From the NCBI GenBank assembly GCA_019802505.1, contig JAFMOC010000425.1, positions 159,540 through 223,539 on the forward strand: a DNA stretch of 64,000 bases, written 5' to 3'. Source of the stretch: Corydoras sp. C115. Taxonomy: Eukaryota; Chordata; Actinopteri; Siluriformes; Callichthyidae. Positions 53,809 through 63,796 of this stretch are shown one piece after another. Made by a program: the position numbers and the translations under genes. The notes under the pieces were generated by a model that made no database searches, was not told where the DNA came from, and saw nothing but the letters and a program-made list of their open reading frames with translations. The stretch's first letter is position 1; each line of letters begins with the position of its first letter.

Positions 53809-53866
53809 AACTGATAAAACACCCGGGGCAATAACCCCGAAAGCCCAGGTCTAACGACGCCCCTTG
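53809..53866 (-). repeat. Palindrome spacer, 58-bp module
   Basis: Reverse complement begins AAGGGGCGTCGTTAGACC and ends TGTTTTATCAGTT, closely related to the left-flank module 52411-52470. Confidence 0.85.
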
Positions 53867-53951
53867 GCCCCGGATCAAATGAGACCAGCTTTATTTTGCC
53901 GCCTCTCCTCAAGGATTGGGACCGTACGGAGTCACCGTCAGCTGTTTGTGC

Positions 53952-53953
<2 letters not shown>

Positions 53954-54015
<62 letters not shown>

Positions 54016-54024
54016 GTGTAGGTG

Positions 54025-54069
<45 letters not shown>
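53954..54069. repeat. (TG)n with GTAGGT units, palindrome right arm
   Basis: Three times longer than its mirror partner. Contains TGTAGGTGTAGGTGTAGG. Confidence 0.95.
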
Positions 54070-54071
<2 letters not shown>

Positions 54072-54367
54072 CGTGAGTAAAGTTACCGTAATAACTGTAT
54101 GTAATAACTCAGCTTTCATAAACTGTCAGAATTTTTCTGAAGGTGCAAATTGTCTCAAACTTACGGTATTTCAAATCAAAACCTCATTAAAACTGTCTCA
54201 TCTGCGACCGACTCATAAAACAGATTCATGCTTTTCTGCCGAAGCTCAGGTTCGTTTATTCAAAAGTTTTCAGCCAGAACCATCATTTATTAGAACTGAA
54301 TGTGTTCTCCACTGCAGACAGACATCTTTCACATGTTATCTAATTATATCCAATATAACTAATAAAT

Positions 54368-54713
54368 GGGTGGCACGGTGGCTTAGTGGTTTGCATGTTC
54401 TCCTCTCAGCACTAGGGATTCCCGGTTCGAATCCCCATCTGGGTGGAGTTTCCATGTTCTCACCGTGTCCACGTGGGTTTCCTCCGGGTTCTCCGGTTTC
54501 CTCCCACAGTCCAAAAACATGGATCAAGTCATTTGAATTCTCCAAAATTGCCCCATATAGAGTGTGTTTGTGTGTGTGAGTGTGTGCCCAGCGATAGATT
54601 GGTGTCCTGTCCTGGGTCTATCTGCCCAGCGCCCGAAACGTTCTCCCCTGGATGGGCATGAGGAACCCCACCGCAACCCTGATAGAGGATAAACCGGAAG
54701 ATAATAAATGAAT
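54368..54713 (+). mobile_element. V-SINE, palindrome right arm, inner
   Basis: Starts GGGTGGCACGGTGGCTTAG after AACTAATAAAT. Confidence 0.94.
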
Positions 54714-54728
54714 GAATAACTAATGAAT

Positions 54729-55056
54729 GGGTGGCACAGTGGTTTAGTGGTTAGCATGTTCTCCTCTCAGCACTAGGGATTCCCGGTTCGAACCATCTGG
54801 ATGGAGTTTCCATGTTCTCCCCATGTCTACGTGGGTTTCTTCCGGGTTCTCCGGTTTCCTCCCACAGTCCAAAAACATGGATCAAGTCAATTGAGTTCTC
54901 CAAATTGCCCCATGTAGAGTGTGTTTGTGTGAGTGAGTGTGTGCCCAGCGATAGATTGGCGCCCTGTCCTGGGTCTATCTGCCCAGCGCCCGAGACCCCC
55001 CCCCTCCGCGCGACCCTAATATTGGATAAAGCGGAAGATAATGAATGAATGAATGG
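54729..55056 (+). mobile_element. V-SINE, palindrome right arm, outer
   Basis: Lacks the GTTCTCCCCTGGATGGGCAT block (CGAGACCCCCCCCCTCC). Its left-arm partner keeps it, so this deletion happened after the arms formed. Confidence 0.94.
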
Positions 55057-55176
55057 ATAACTAATAAATGATCAAACAAAATGAATGTAACAACAGTTTG
55101 AAACTGGATAAATACCCCCATGATAAGGGATCTGGGCTAAAGCCCCTGATGTTTCTAAACCCTAAAACTGCCCCTG

Positions 55177-56101
55177 CTCATAGCAGCATGATGGAGCGGC
55201 GGTAAAGTTGAAAGATCAGGCTCATTGAAGTAGGAACGCTATTCCATTTTCCCATAATGATTGTACCCTTAGATTATTATAATTATTAACGTTATTTGGG
55301 GTTTATAAATTGGCCAATGTACATGGAAAGAAAAGAATCATGTTCAAAACGTTATACATAAGAGCTTTTATAATAAGTAATAACTGAGCATTATTACACA
55401 ACTCTAATCACAGCATGCCAAGTGTATGACTGATGCGTATTATGATTCTAGAATAGATTCAGCCTTGATTTTATGAGTTTATGCCTACATACAGGATTTG
55501 AAGCCTGACTCCGACACGTAATCGCAGCAGTGCGTTATAGCGTTCTCGCTTTGATTTCATATTGTTTAGTTGATTTCCATAACAACAGACTTAATCAAAC
55601 GCATAAACCGGCCCCCGGCATGCGGTGACTGTTCGCCCGGAGTCGAGTGCCATCGGTCTTGTCGACTCGTCGGATCAAAAAGGAGTGTGCGCCAAACGGC
55701 AAAGACTGTTTAAAGCACTTTTAAAATATGGACCACAATAAGGATGCTACATTCAGACTGGACTGTGTCATCCCACATGCAATCATGGTTACAGATGCTT
55801 TGTGTAATTATCTCAGTGTAGCATTGCAGTGCAAGCCAGTGCATTACCACAAAGAGCATATGTACTTAATGAATTCCAGAGCCAACTGCTTCATGCTGTC
55901 ATTTTAACCATAACCGATGAAAAGTTTGGTTGTATAAGATTTTGAAGGAATTTGGGGACGTGCGCTTTCATGTTCCATTGCTTTTTTGATGCTTTTCCCC
56001 AATGAAGAAAAAAAAAACAGTTTTAGAGATATCTTTAAAGTGATATACAAATATCTGTTTACTATTTTATTGGACTCACTGTGGAGGCAGGATTAGTACC
56101 A
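55177..56101. other. Unique sequence, no gene seen
   Basis: A GC-richer segment with CpGs at about 55500-55700 stands out from the AT-rich surroundings. It has no open frame of note. Confidence 0.5.
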
Positions 56102-56113
56102 AACTTAATATAT

Positions 56114-56458
56114 TCATTATTCATTATCTCCCGCTTTATCCTCTATTAGGGTCGCGGTGGGGTTCCCCATGCCCATCCAGGGGAGAACGTCTCAAACGCT
56201 GGGCAGATACACCAAGGACAGGGCGCCAATCCATCACTGGGCACACACTCACTCACACAGACACACTCTATATGGGGCAATTTGCAGAATTCAATTGACT
56301 TGATCCATGTTTTTGGACTGTGGGAGGAAACCAGAGAACCCGCATGAAACCCATGTGGACACAGGGAGGACATGGAAACTCCACCCAGATGAGGATTCGA
56401 ACCGGGAATCCCTAGCGCTGAGAGGCGAACGTGCTAACCACTAAGCCACCGTGCCGCC
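56114..56458 (-). mobile_element. V-SINE, full length with perfect TSD
   Basis: AACTTAATATAT at 56102-56113 and 56459-56470. CTCCCGC / GGTGGGG subtype. Confidence 0.95.
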
Positions 56459-56485
56459 AACTTAATATATATATAATATTTATAT

Positions 56486-56609
56486 ACGAGCGATAGTGAT
56501 TGATAAGCACCCTGTACTGTGTGTATCTGCCCAGCGTCTGAAACGTTCTCCCCTGGATGGGCATGGGGAACCCCCCCTGCAACCCTAATAAAGCGGAAGA
56601 TAATGGATG

Positions 56610-56612
<3 letters not shown>
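56486..56612 (+). mobile_element. V-SINE 3' fragment
   Basis: ACGAGCGATAGTGATTGATA to GGAAGATAATGGATGGATG, followed by (TA)n. Confidence 0.88.

Positions 56613-56683
<71 letters not shown>
56613..56683. repeat. (TA)n microsatellite
   Basis: About 35 TA units between two SINE pieces. Confidence 0.95.
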
Positions 56684-56684
<1 letters not shown>

Positions 56685-56947
56685 TTAGTGGTTAGCATGC
56701 TATGTTCTCCTCTCAGCGCTATGGATTTCAATTGGATTAAGGTCAATTGAATTCACCAAATTGCCCCATATAGAGTGTGTTTGTGTGTGTGTGTCTGTGT
56801 GAGAGAGTGTGTGCCCAGCGATAGATTGGCGCCTTGTCCTAGGTATTTCTGCCCAGCGCCTGAAACGTTCTCCCCTGGATGGGCATGGGGAACCCCCCCC
56901 CCCGCGACCCTAATATAGGATAAAGCGGAAGATAATGGATGGTTATA
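56684..56947 (+). mobile_element. V-SINE with deletions, tail hit by Tc1 copy 2
   Basis: CTTAGTGGTTAGCATG .. then most of the core is missing. Ends GGAAGATAATGGATGGTTA at the transposon. Contains a C run at 56894-56902. Confidence 0.92.
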
Positions 56948-58567
56948 CAGTTGTGATCAAATTTATTCAACCCCCAATGCTGCGAAGGGTTTTATGGAAT
57001 TCAGTGCACATTTGTAATTGTGTTCATAATGAAATCTTACAAGGACTTGTTAAAGAACTAAATGCAACTAAGATAGCATCCATTGTTTTTGTCATAAAGT
57101 ATTAAATGGCCTTTTTGTGATTTCTTCATTGACACAATTATTCAACCCCTTTACAACTACCACTCATAAGAACAGAGGTTCATTCCAGTGTTTTCAATCA
57201 GGTATTGAAAACACCTGTGGATGTCAACGAGCAGCAATCAAGCATGATAAGCACTAATTAGGCAGATTTAAAAGGACTGTGATACTCAGCTCCTTCTAGA
57301 CATCTACTGGTGTGTTTACAAGCATGGTGAAGGCAAGAGAATGGTCCCAGAAGACAAGAGAAGAGGTTATTGCTCTTCACAAGAATGGCAATGGATATAA
57401 AAAGATTGCGAAGTTGTTAAATATTCCAAGAGACACTATCGGAAGTATCATTCGCAAGTTCAAGTTAAAGGGCACAGTGGAAACGTTACCTGGTCGTGGC
57501 AGAAAGAAGATCCTGACCGCGACTGCTGTGCGCTACCTGAAGCGTAATGTGGAGAAAAATCCCCGCGTGACTGCTAAGGAACTGAAAAAAGACCTGTCAG
57601 ATGTGGGCACTGAAGTTTCAGCTCAGACAATAAGGCGCGCACTGCATAACGAAGACCTCCATGCCAGAACTCCCAGGCGCACCCCCTTGCTGACTCCAAA
57701 GAACAAGAAAAGTCGACTGCAGTATGCCAAAAGTCATGTGGACAAGCCACAAAGGTTTTGGGACAGTGTACTGTGGTCAGATGAAACTAAATTAGAACTG
57801 TTTGGGACAATGGACCAGCGCTATGTTTGGAGGAGGAAGAACCAGGCTTATGAACAAAAGAACACCTTGCCTACTGTGAAGCATGGCGGGGGGTCAATTA
57901 TGCTTTGGGGCTGTTTTGCTTCTAATGGTACAGGAAAGCTTCAACGTGTGCAGGGTACCATGAATTCCCTTCAGTACCAGGAGATCTTGGAGGAAAATGT
58001 GATGGAGTCAGTCACAAACCTGCGGCTTGGGAGACGTTGGACCTTCCAACAGGACAATGATCCGAAGCACACATCCAAGTCCACTAGAGCATGGTTGAAC
58101 ATGAAAGGCTGGAACATTCTAGAGTGGCCATCGCAATCACCAGACTTAAATCCAATTGAGAACCTCTGGTGGGACCTAAAGAAGGCAGTTGCAGTGCGCA
58201 AGCCTAAGAATGTGACTGAACTGGAGGCTTTTGCCCATGAAGAATGGGCTAAGATACCCATAGGTCGCTGCAAGACACTTGTGTCAAGCTATGCTTCACG
58301 CTTGAAAGCTGTCATAACTGGAAAAGGATGTTGTACTAAGTACTAAAAAATAATGTCACTAGGGGGTTGAATAAAACTGATAATGATGTGAGCACAGTAA
58401 AGACATTTGTGGTTATTCCATCATAAATATTATGTTATATTTGTCTAATTTATAAGTGCCTCTTTGATATAATTGTAAATAAGATGACTGAAATGATCCA
58501 AATCAATGTCAAACTGGCCAAAACACTTTATTTCAGTGGGGGTTGAATAAATTTGATCACAACTGTA
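56946..58567 (+). mobile_element. Tc1-like transposon, copy 2 (1618 bp, intact)
   Basis: The element is 56948-58565 with TA on both sides (56946-56947, 58566-58567). TIRs are 56948-56976 and 58537-58565. Same orientation as copy 1 and about 13.9 kb away. The spacing from TIR to start codon is identical. Differences from copy 1 lie mostly outside the gene (for example GGGGGTTGAATAAA against GGGAGTTGAATAAA and one extra A near 58510). Confidence 0.97.
57324..58346 (+). CDS. Tc1/mariner transposase (DD34E), intact, copy 2
   Basis: 340 residues from the ATG at 57324 (the in-frame codon 57312 is GTG). The protein is identical to copy 1 at every position, with D153, D244 and E279 all present. The only coding difference I found is synonymous (CGC here, CGG in copy 1, in the SIIRKFK segment). 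The inferred role is the same: DNA binding by the N-terminal bipartite domain and TA-specific cut-and-paste transposition. A full frame beside matching TIRs makes this an autonomous element by sequence. Confidence 0.97.
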   Translation: MVKAREWSQKTREEVIALHKNGNGYKKIAKLLNIPRDTIGSIIRKFKLKGTVETLPGRGRKKILTATAVRYLKRNVEKNPRVTAKELKKDLSDVGTEVSAQTIRRALHNEDLHARTPRRTPLLTPKNKKSRLQYAKSHVDKPQRFWDSVLWSDETKLELFGTMDQRYVWRRKNQAYEQKNTLPTVKHGGGSIMLWGCFASNGTGKLQRVQGTMNSLQYQEILEENVMESVTNLRLGRRWTFQQDNDPKHTSKSTRAWLNMKGWNILEWPSQSPDLNPIENLWWDLKKAVAVRKPKNVTELEAFAHEEWAKIPIGRCKTLVSSYASRLKAVITGKGCCTKY

Positions 58568-59590
58568 TGTATATATATGGCCAAAAGTCTGTGGGAAAAG
58601 GTTGAAACAGTGGAAAGGTTGACCCATACTGATATCTAGGAAACCATGCACATTTTTCTCAATATTCTAATATTCTAATAGTTTGTTTCCTAATTGTCTT
58701 CTCCTCAATCGCAGTGTAGACACACAGACAAGCACATCATACAGTCTCTAGCACAGAGAAGCACTGGTCAAAGACAGAAGTCTGTTTTTATAAAAACCTT
58801 TTTGGCCAACAGAGTAAAATCCGACTTCAACAACAAACCATAGCAGTCAGGCAAGTGGTATTGTACAGCCAAGCCAGGAGGCCCAATCTGCAGATAAGTT
58901 GGAGTCAAGGACGTTTCAAGCACTACTTCATGATTTTGGCCCATGTCTGGTGGTTGGATCTGAGATAGTGTAAGCAAAGCATGGATATAGCCTCAGTTTA
59001 ATGAGAAGGAACTTTTTTGTAATGACAGAAAGTGCAGAACCAGACTGTTTATCTCTGGACATCTGGTCCACAGTGGATGGGTCCTTCCCACGCTGACTGT
59101 GATAGAGACTTGCACTGTTCAAGGATCTTTAAAAGAGGTGATCAGAGGTGAAAAGAAGGATCTTTAAAAGATTACTAGATTACTAGTCGTAATCAAGACC
59201 GCCATTGCTGGTGTTACAGATCAAACCTTCCATTATATCAGGCACATTGATGTGCGGGGTAGACGTTGCTCAAAGTTGCTCTGGTGTAAGCTGTTATGAA
59301 ATTGTTAAAATTATCTCACTGATCACTTCATACATTGGGGATAACGCACAGTAATATGAAATGAATTAAGTTTATCCAATAGGTGATCAGGGAGTTATAC
59401 TAGTCGTAATCAAGACCGCCATTGCAGATCAAACCGTCAATTATATCAGGCACATTGATGTTTGGGTTTTATTGGAATGAGTTAGAGTTGGAGTTGGATT
59501 GAGTTTTAATTGGATTAAGTTTATCCAAATAAGACAACAACACAAGACAGTAGTGGAAAAACCCACCACATTGTAGAATTATAGACCATG
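58568..59590. other. Unique sequence with a ~65-bp direct repeat
   Basis: ACTAGTCGTAATCAAGACCG .. TTATATCAGGCACATTGATG occurs at about 59182-59254 and 59397-59461. TATGGCCAAAAGTCTGTGG at 58575 resembles a Tc1-type end, without a partner. Short minus frames at 58768-59122 have no recognisable domain. Confidence 0.5.
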
Positions 59591-59600
59591 ATAATTATCT

Positions 59601-59945
59601 GGGTGGCACGGTGGCTTAGTGGTTAGCACGTTCTCCTCTCAGCGCTATGGATTCCCTGTTCGAATCCCCATCTGGGTGGAGTTTCCATGTCCTCCCTGTG
59701 TCCACATGGGTTTCCTCCGGGTTCTCCGGTGTCCTCCCACAGTCCAAAAACATGGATCAAGGTCAATTGAATTCTCCAAATTGCCCCATTTAGAGTGTGT
59801 CTTTGTGAATGAGTGTGCCCAGCGATAGATTGGCCCCCTGTCCTAGGTGTATCTGCCCAGCGCCCGAGACGTTCTCCCTAGGATGGGCATGGGGAACCCG
59901 ACCCTAGTAGAGGATGAAGCGGAAAGATATGGGATGGATGGATGG
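59601..59945 (+). mobile_element. V-SINE, full length with TSD
   Basis: ATAATTATCT at 59591-59600 and 59946-59955. Confidence 0.94.
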
Positions 59946-59973
59946 ATAATTATCTGATCCTGCCTTTATATAT

Positions 59974-60031
59974 ATCCATCCATCATCTTCCGCTTTATCC
60001 TATATTAGGGTCGTGGGGGTGTTCCCCATGC
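59974..60031 (-). mobile_element. V-SINE tail fragment of inverted chimera
   Basis: ATCCATCCATCATCTTCCGC to GTGTTCCCCATGCT, then the strand switches. Confidence 0.88.
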
Positions 60032-60280
60032 TCGTGTCCGTGTGGGTTTCCTCCGGGTTCTCCGGTTTCCTCCCACAGTCCGAAAACATGGATCAAGTCA
60101 ATTGATTTCTCCAAAGTGCCCCATATAGAGTGTGTCTGTGTGAGTGAGTGTGTGCCCAGTGATAAATTGGTGCCCTGTCCTGGGTGTATATGCTCAGTGC
60201 CCGAGATGTTCTCCCCTGGATGGGCATGGGGAACCCGACCCTAGTAGAGGATGAAGCTGAAGATAATGGATGGATGGATA
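60032..60280 (+). mobile_element. V-SINE 3' two-thirds of inverted chimera
   Basis: Starts in the core at CGTGTCCGTGTGGGTTTCC and ends in (GATG)n. Both ends of the 307-bp unit are therefore SINE tails facing outward. Confidence 0.9.
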
Positions 60281-60802
60281 TTTACTAAAGAAATCACTAA
60301 CCCACCTTAAACTTTTACTTTAATGTAGTATTACTGACTTTAAAATAAAAGTTGTGTCTGCAATAGCATACCAGACGCAAAGCATCTATAGCATGAGTCT
60401 GTTATTCATAGCACTGGTCTGCTGTTCCTCTCTGTTTCAAAACAGCCTCAGAGTTTGACGTGTTGTGCATTCTGAGTTGCTTCTCTGCTCATGACAATGG
60501 TGCAGTGTGGTTATCTAGGTCGCTGTAGGTTTTCTGTCAGCAACCACCAGTCTGTTCTCTGTTAACCTCTTTTATCAGTTCTGTGCTTTTGATTGCATGT
60601 TTTGAGATTTGGAGAATAGATTGATATTGCATCATTCTAACGAACATCTGTAGACATGACATGAGATCAACTATCTGACATTTTGCAGTACGTTAACAAG
60701 CATGTCGTGGACCAAATAACTGAGATAAATTGTTTACTTATTGTCACGGAATAAAGCTGAGAAGGTAAGCCTTGATACTGATGATTGTTTGAATGAAAAC
60801 AA
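60281..60802. other. Unique sequence, no gene seen
   Basis: No supported frame. Confidence 0.55.
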
Positions 60803-61155
60803 CATCCGTCCATCCATCCATCCATCCATTATCTTCTGCTTTACTTCTTATCTTCTGCATGGGGGGGGTTCCCCATGCCCATTCAGGGGAGAATGTCTCG
60901 GGCGCTGGGCAGATACACCCAGGACAGGACGCCAATCTATTGCTGGGCACACACTCACTCACACACACTCTACATGGGGCAATTTGGAGAACTCAATTGA
61001 CCTTAATCCATGTTTTTGGACTGTGGGAGGAAACCGGAGAACCCGAAGGAAACCCATGTGGACGCGGCGAGAACATGGAAACTCCACCCAGATTGGGATT
61101 CGAACCGGGAATCCCTAACTCTGAGAGGAGAACATGCTAACCACTAAGCCAACAC
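60803..61155 (-). mobile_element. V-SINE, head end lost
   Basis: Tail partly duplicated (TATCTTCTGC twice). Ends CACTAAGCCAACACC. Confidence 0.92.
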
Positions 61156-61172
61156 CTTATTTATTATTATTA

Positions 61173-61526
61173 ATTCATTCATTCATTCATTCATTCATCT
61201 TCCACTTTATCCTATATTAGGGTTGCGGGGGGGTTCCCCATGCCCATCCAAGGGAGAATGTTTCAGGTGCTGGGCAGATACACCCAGGACAGGGCGCCAA
61301 TCCATCGCTGGACACACACTCACACACACAGACACACTCTATATGGGGCAATTTGGAGAACTCAATTGACTTGATCCATGTTTTTGGACTGTGGGAGGAA
61401 CCCGGAGAACCCGGAGGAAACCCACGCAGACACGGGGAGAACATGGAAACTCCACCCAGATTGGGATTCGAACCAGGAATCCTTAACTCTGAGAGTAGAA
61501 CATGCTAACCACTAAGCCACCACCCT
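61173..61526 (-). mobile_element. V-SINE, full length
   Basis: (ATTC)n tail. The head ends CCACCACCCT. Shares CCTTAACTCTGAGAG / CCCTAACTCTGAGAG with the copy just upstream, suggesting local duplication. Confidence 0.93.
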
Positions 61527-61553
61527 ATTTATTATTATGTTTATTTATTTATT

Positions 61554-61689
<136 letters not shown>

Positions 61690-63008
61690 TTTATACATAT
61701 TTTTTCACTAAATGAAACAAATCTCTGCAGTTCTTTTTCTATTTGTAACAAAAAACTGTCTTAACATCCTGAATGCTCGAAAAGATCATAATATGTTTGT
61801 TATTGTTATTTATCATTAACATTTTATTATTATTTATCATTAAATTGAGCTCTCAATACAATCCCATCCTGCAAAATAATTATTAATCCAGAATTTACAC
61901 ACAAACTCTTACTCTCCAATTGAAACCAAACAAAGAACCACATTTATAAACTTGCACTCAGACATACCGTAACTTACACAACAATCTCCTAATGAGACGG
62001 AGGGGAGGAAGACATGTAATGACGCACAGGAGAACTAAATACGTAAAAAAAACAATACGTAGTGATAATAATGATGACTCATGAACTCAACAAAGACCAA
62101 GGTGATAAACTAATACAAAGTTCTAATAAGGACTAATGACGTAATTAACTAAACACAGGCAAAGACAAAGATTAATCACTAAAGGATGAAAACCAAATGA
62201 AAAGACATTCCTGCCAGGAGTGCCAAGTGTGCTTTTGACACCCATTCTGATAGTTGAAGTGAACATTACCACCATTGCACTTTGCCATCATAATTTTCTA
62301 GACCATCACGAGAAGGCAGAGCCCAAAATGAATACTTGGAGAAGTGACAATGGTGCTTTGACAGTAGAGTGTCACAGCGTAATGGACATTCACACAATTA
62401 GTCTGCGTCATTGAGCTCTCTTTCTATGAAAGTACAAAGTATGCACAGCATAAAGGCATTTCAACTCAAGGACAGATGCTAAAGGACTTAACCACCTACT
62501 TCAACTTTACCTTAAACACCCTGGAACTATTTCTTTACAATTCCCATTATTTTTTAGAGTCATATAAAGCTAGCTGAAATTAGCCCAGAGCTGGCAATTG
62601 ACCTTGCACTTTTTGGAAGACGACAATAAATATGTCACAGAAAGCCGAATAGAGCCCGTTACTGTAATGCTGATAATGACAAGTTTAAGGTCACTGGCAC
62701 TGTCTCATTGCTGCAAAAAGGAGACCATGTGGAAGCAATACAATGACGTGCATATTCAGAAACATGTACAAGGACGTCCTCTGAAAAGGTCATCGGATTA
62801 TTTGAAAGAATTATGACATATTTTGCAATATTACAGAAAGAAAGTTGACCACTTTAGGTATTTTCTTTTGAAACCACAATAAAACTCCTTTTTTATTAGC
62901 TTGTCATGTTTAGAACACTGTAATTATTTTATCGTATGTTGGAATCATTTATCAGAATTGACAGACCTGAATATCCTATAATTTGTAAATGACCTTGAAC
63001 TGTAAATT
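61690..63008. other. Unique sequence, no gene seen
   Basis: The longest non-SINE stretch near the right end. Frames at 62220-62414 and 62598-62816 have no recognisable domain. Confidence 0.5.
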
Positions 63009-63327
63009 ATCCATCCATCCATCCATTATCTTCGGCTTTATCCTCTATTAGGGTCGCGCGGAGGGGGGGGGGGGGGGGGGTTTCCCATGCCCATCCAGGG
63101 GAGAACGTTTCGGGCGCAGGGCAGATAGACCCAGGACAGGATGCCAATCTATCGCTGGGCACACACTCACTCACACACACACACTCTTTATGGGGCAATT
63201 TGGAGAACTCAAATGACTTGATCCATGTTTTTGGACTGTGGGAGGAAACCGGAGAACCCGGAGGAAACCAACATGGAAACTGGGAGAACATGGAAACTCC
63301 ACCCAGATGGGGATTCGAACCGGGAAT
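63009..63327 (-). mobile_element. V-SINE with G-run, head lost
   Basis: Run of about 18 G at 63064-63080. The head is missing after CGAACCGGGAAT. Confidence 0.92.
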
Positions 63328-63362
63328 GATTTAAAATCATTTTGTAAATTAATTTAAGTATA

Positions 63363-63590
63363 GGGCAGCACGGTGGCTTAGTGGTTAGCACGTTCGCCTC
63401 TCAGCGCTAGGGATTCTCACAATTGCCCCAAATAGAGTGTGTCTGTCTGAGTGAGTGTGTGCCCAGCGATGGATTGGCACCCTGTCCTGGGTGTATCTGC
63501 CCAGCGCCCAAGACGTTCTCCCCTGGATGGGCATGGGGAACCCCACCGCGACCCTAATAGAGGATAAAGCGGGAGATAATGAATGAATGA
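63363..63590 (+). mobile_element. V-SINE, internally deleted, with TSD
   Basis: ATTTAAGTATA at 63352-63362 and 63591-63601. The head joins the linker directly (CTAGGGATTCTCACAATTGC), losing the whole core. Because the TSD is intact, the deletion may predate insertion or be a later internal loss. Confidence 0.94.
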
Positions 63591-63601
63591 ATTTAAGTAT
63601 A

Positions 63602-63761
63602 TATATTTTCTAATTTACTTACTCAAACATCCATACTTTAAATGTATGGAAATGTTTGGAATAGAAATAATATTTAATACGTTTTAAAATTTTAATTATA
63701 TTAAAATGTCAATTAAATCTAAATATTAATTATAAATATTGTATTATGACTTGAATAATAA

Positions 63762-63763
<2 letters not shown>
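63602..63763. other. AT-rich unique sequence
   Basis: TTAAAT-rich, nothing recognised. Confidence 0.55.

Positions 63764-63793
<30 letters not shown>
63764..63793. repeat. (ATT)n microsatellite
   Basis: ATT run at the tail of the last SINE. Confidence 0.93.

Positions 63794-63796
<3 letters not shown>

Larger units (their letters stand above)
52471..55176. mobile_element. 2.7-kb near-palindrome, foldback-type element
   Basis: Left arm 52471-53808 and right arm 53867-55176 are inverted copies around a 58-bp spacer. The outer ends read CAGGGGCAGTTTTAGGGTTT on both strands, a hAT-like CAGGG terminus. In order, each arm holds the end repeat with GGGCTTTAGCCCAGATCCCT, about 95 unique bases, two tandem V-SINEs, about 300 unique bases (GTCTGTCTGCAGTGGAGAAC .. 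TTATTACGGTAACTTTACTC), a (CA)n tract and GCACAAACAGCTGA..GGTGACTCC. Arm identity looks about 95% outside microsatellites. No matching 8-bp TSD is seen (GCCCCGGA left, CTCATAGC right). No transposase frame is present. Confidence 0.9.

Noticed and set aside
53294..54579. Paired frames sharing NFSEGANCLKLTVFQIKTSL on opposite strands as a duplicated gene
   Set aside because: They are mirror images from the palindrome arms. No start, domain or splice context supports a gene.
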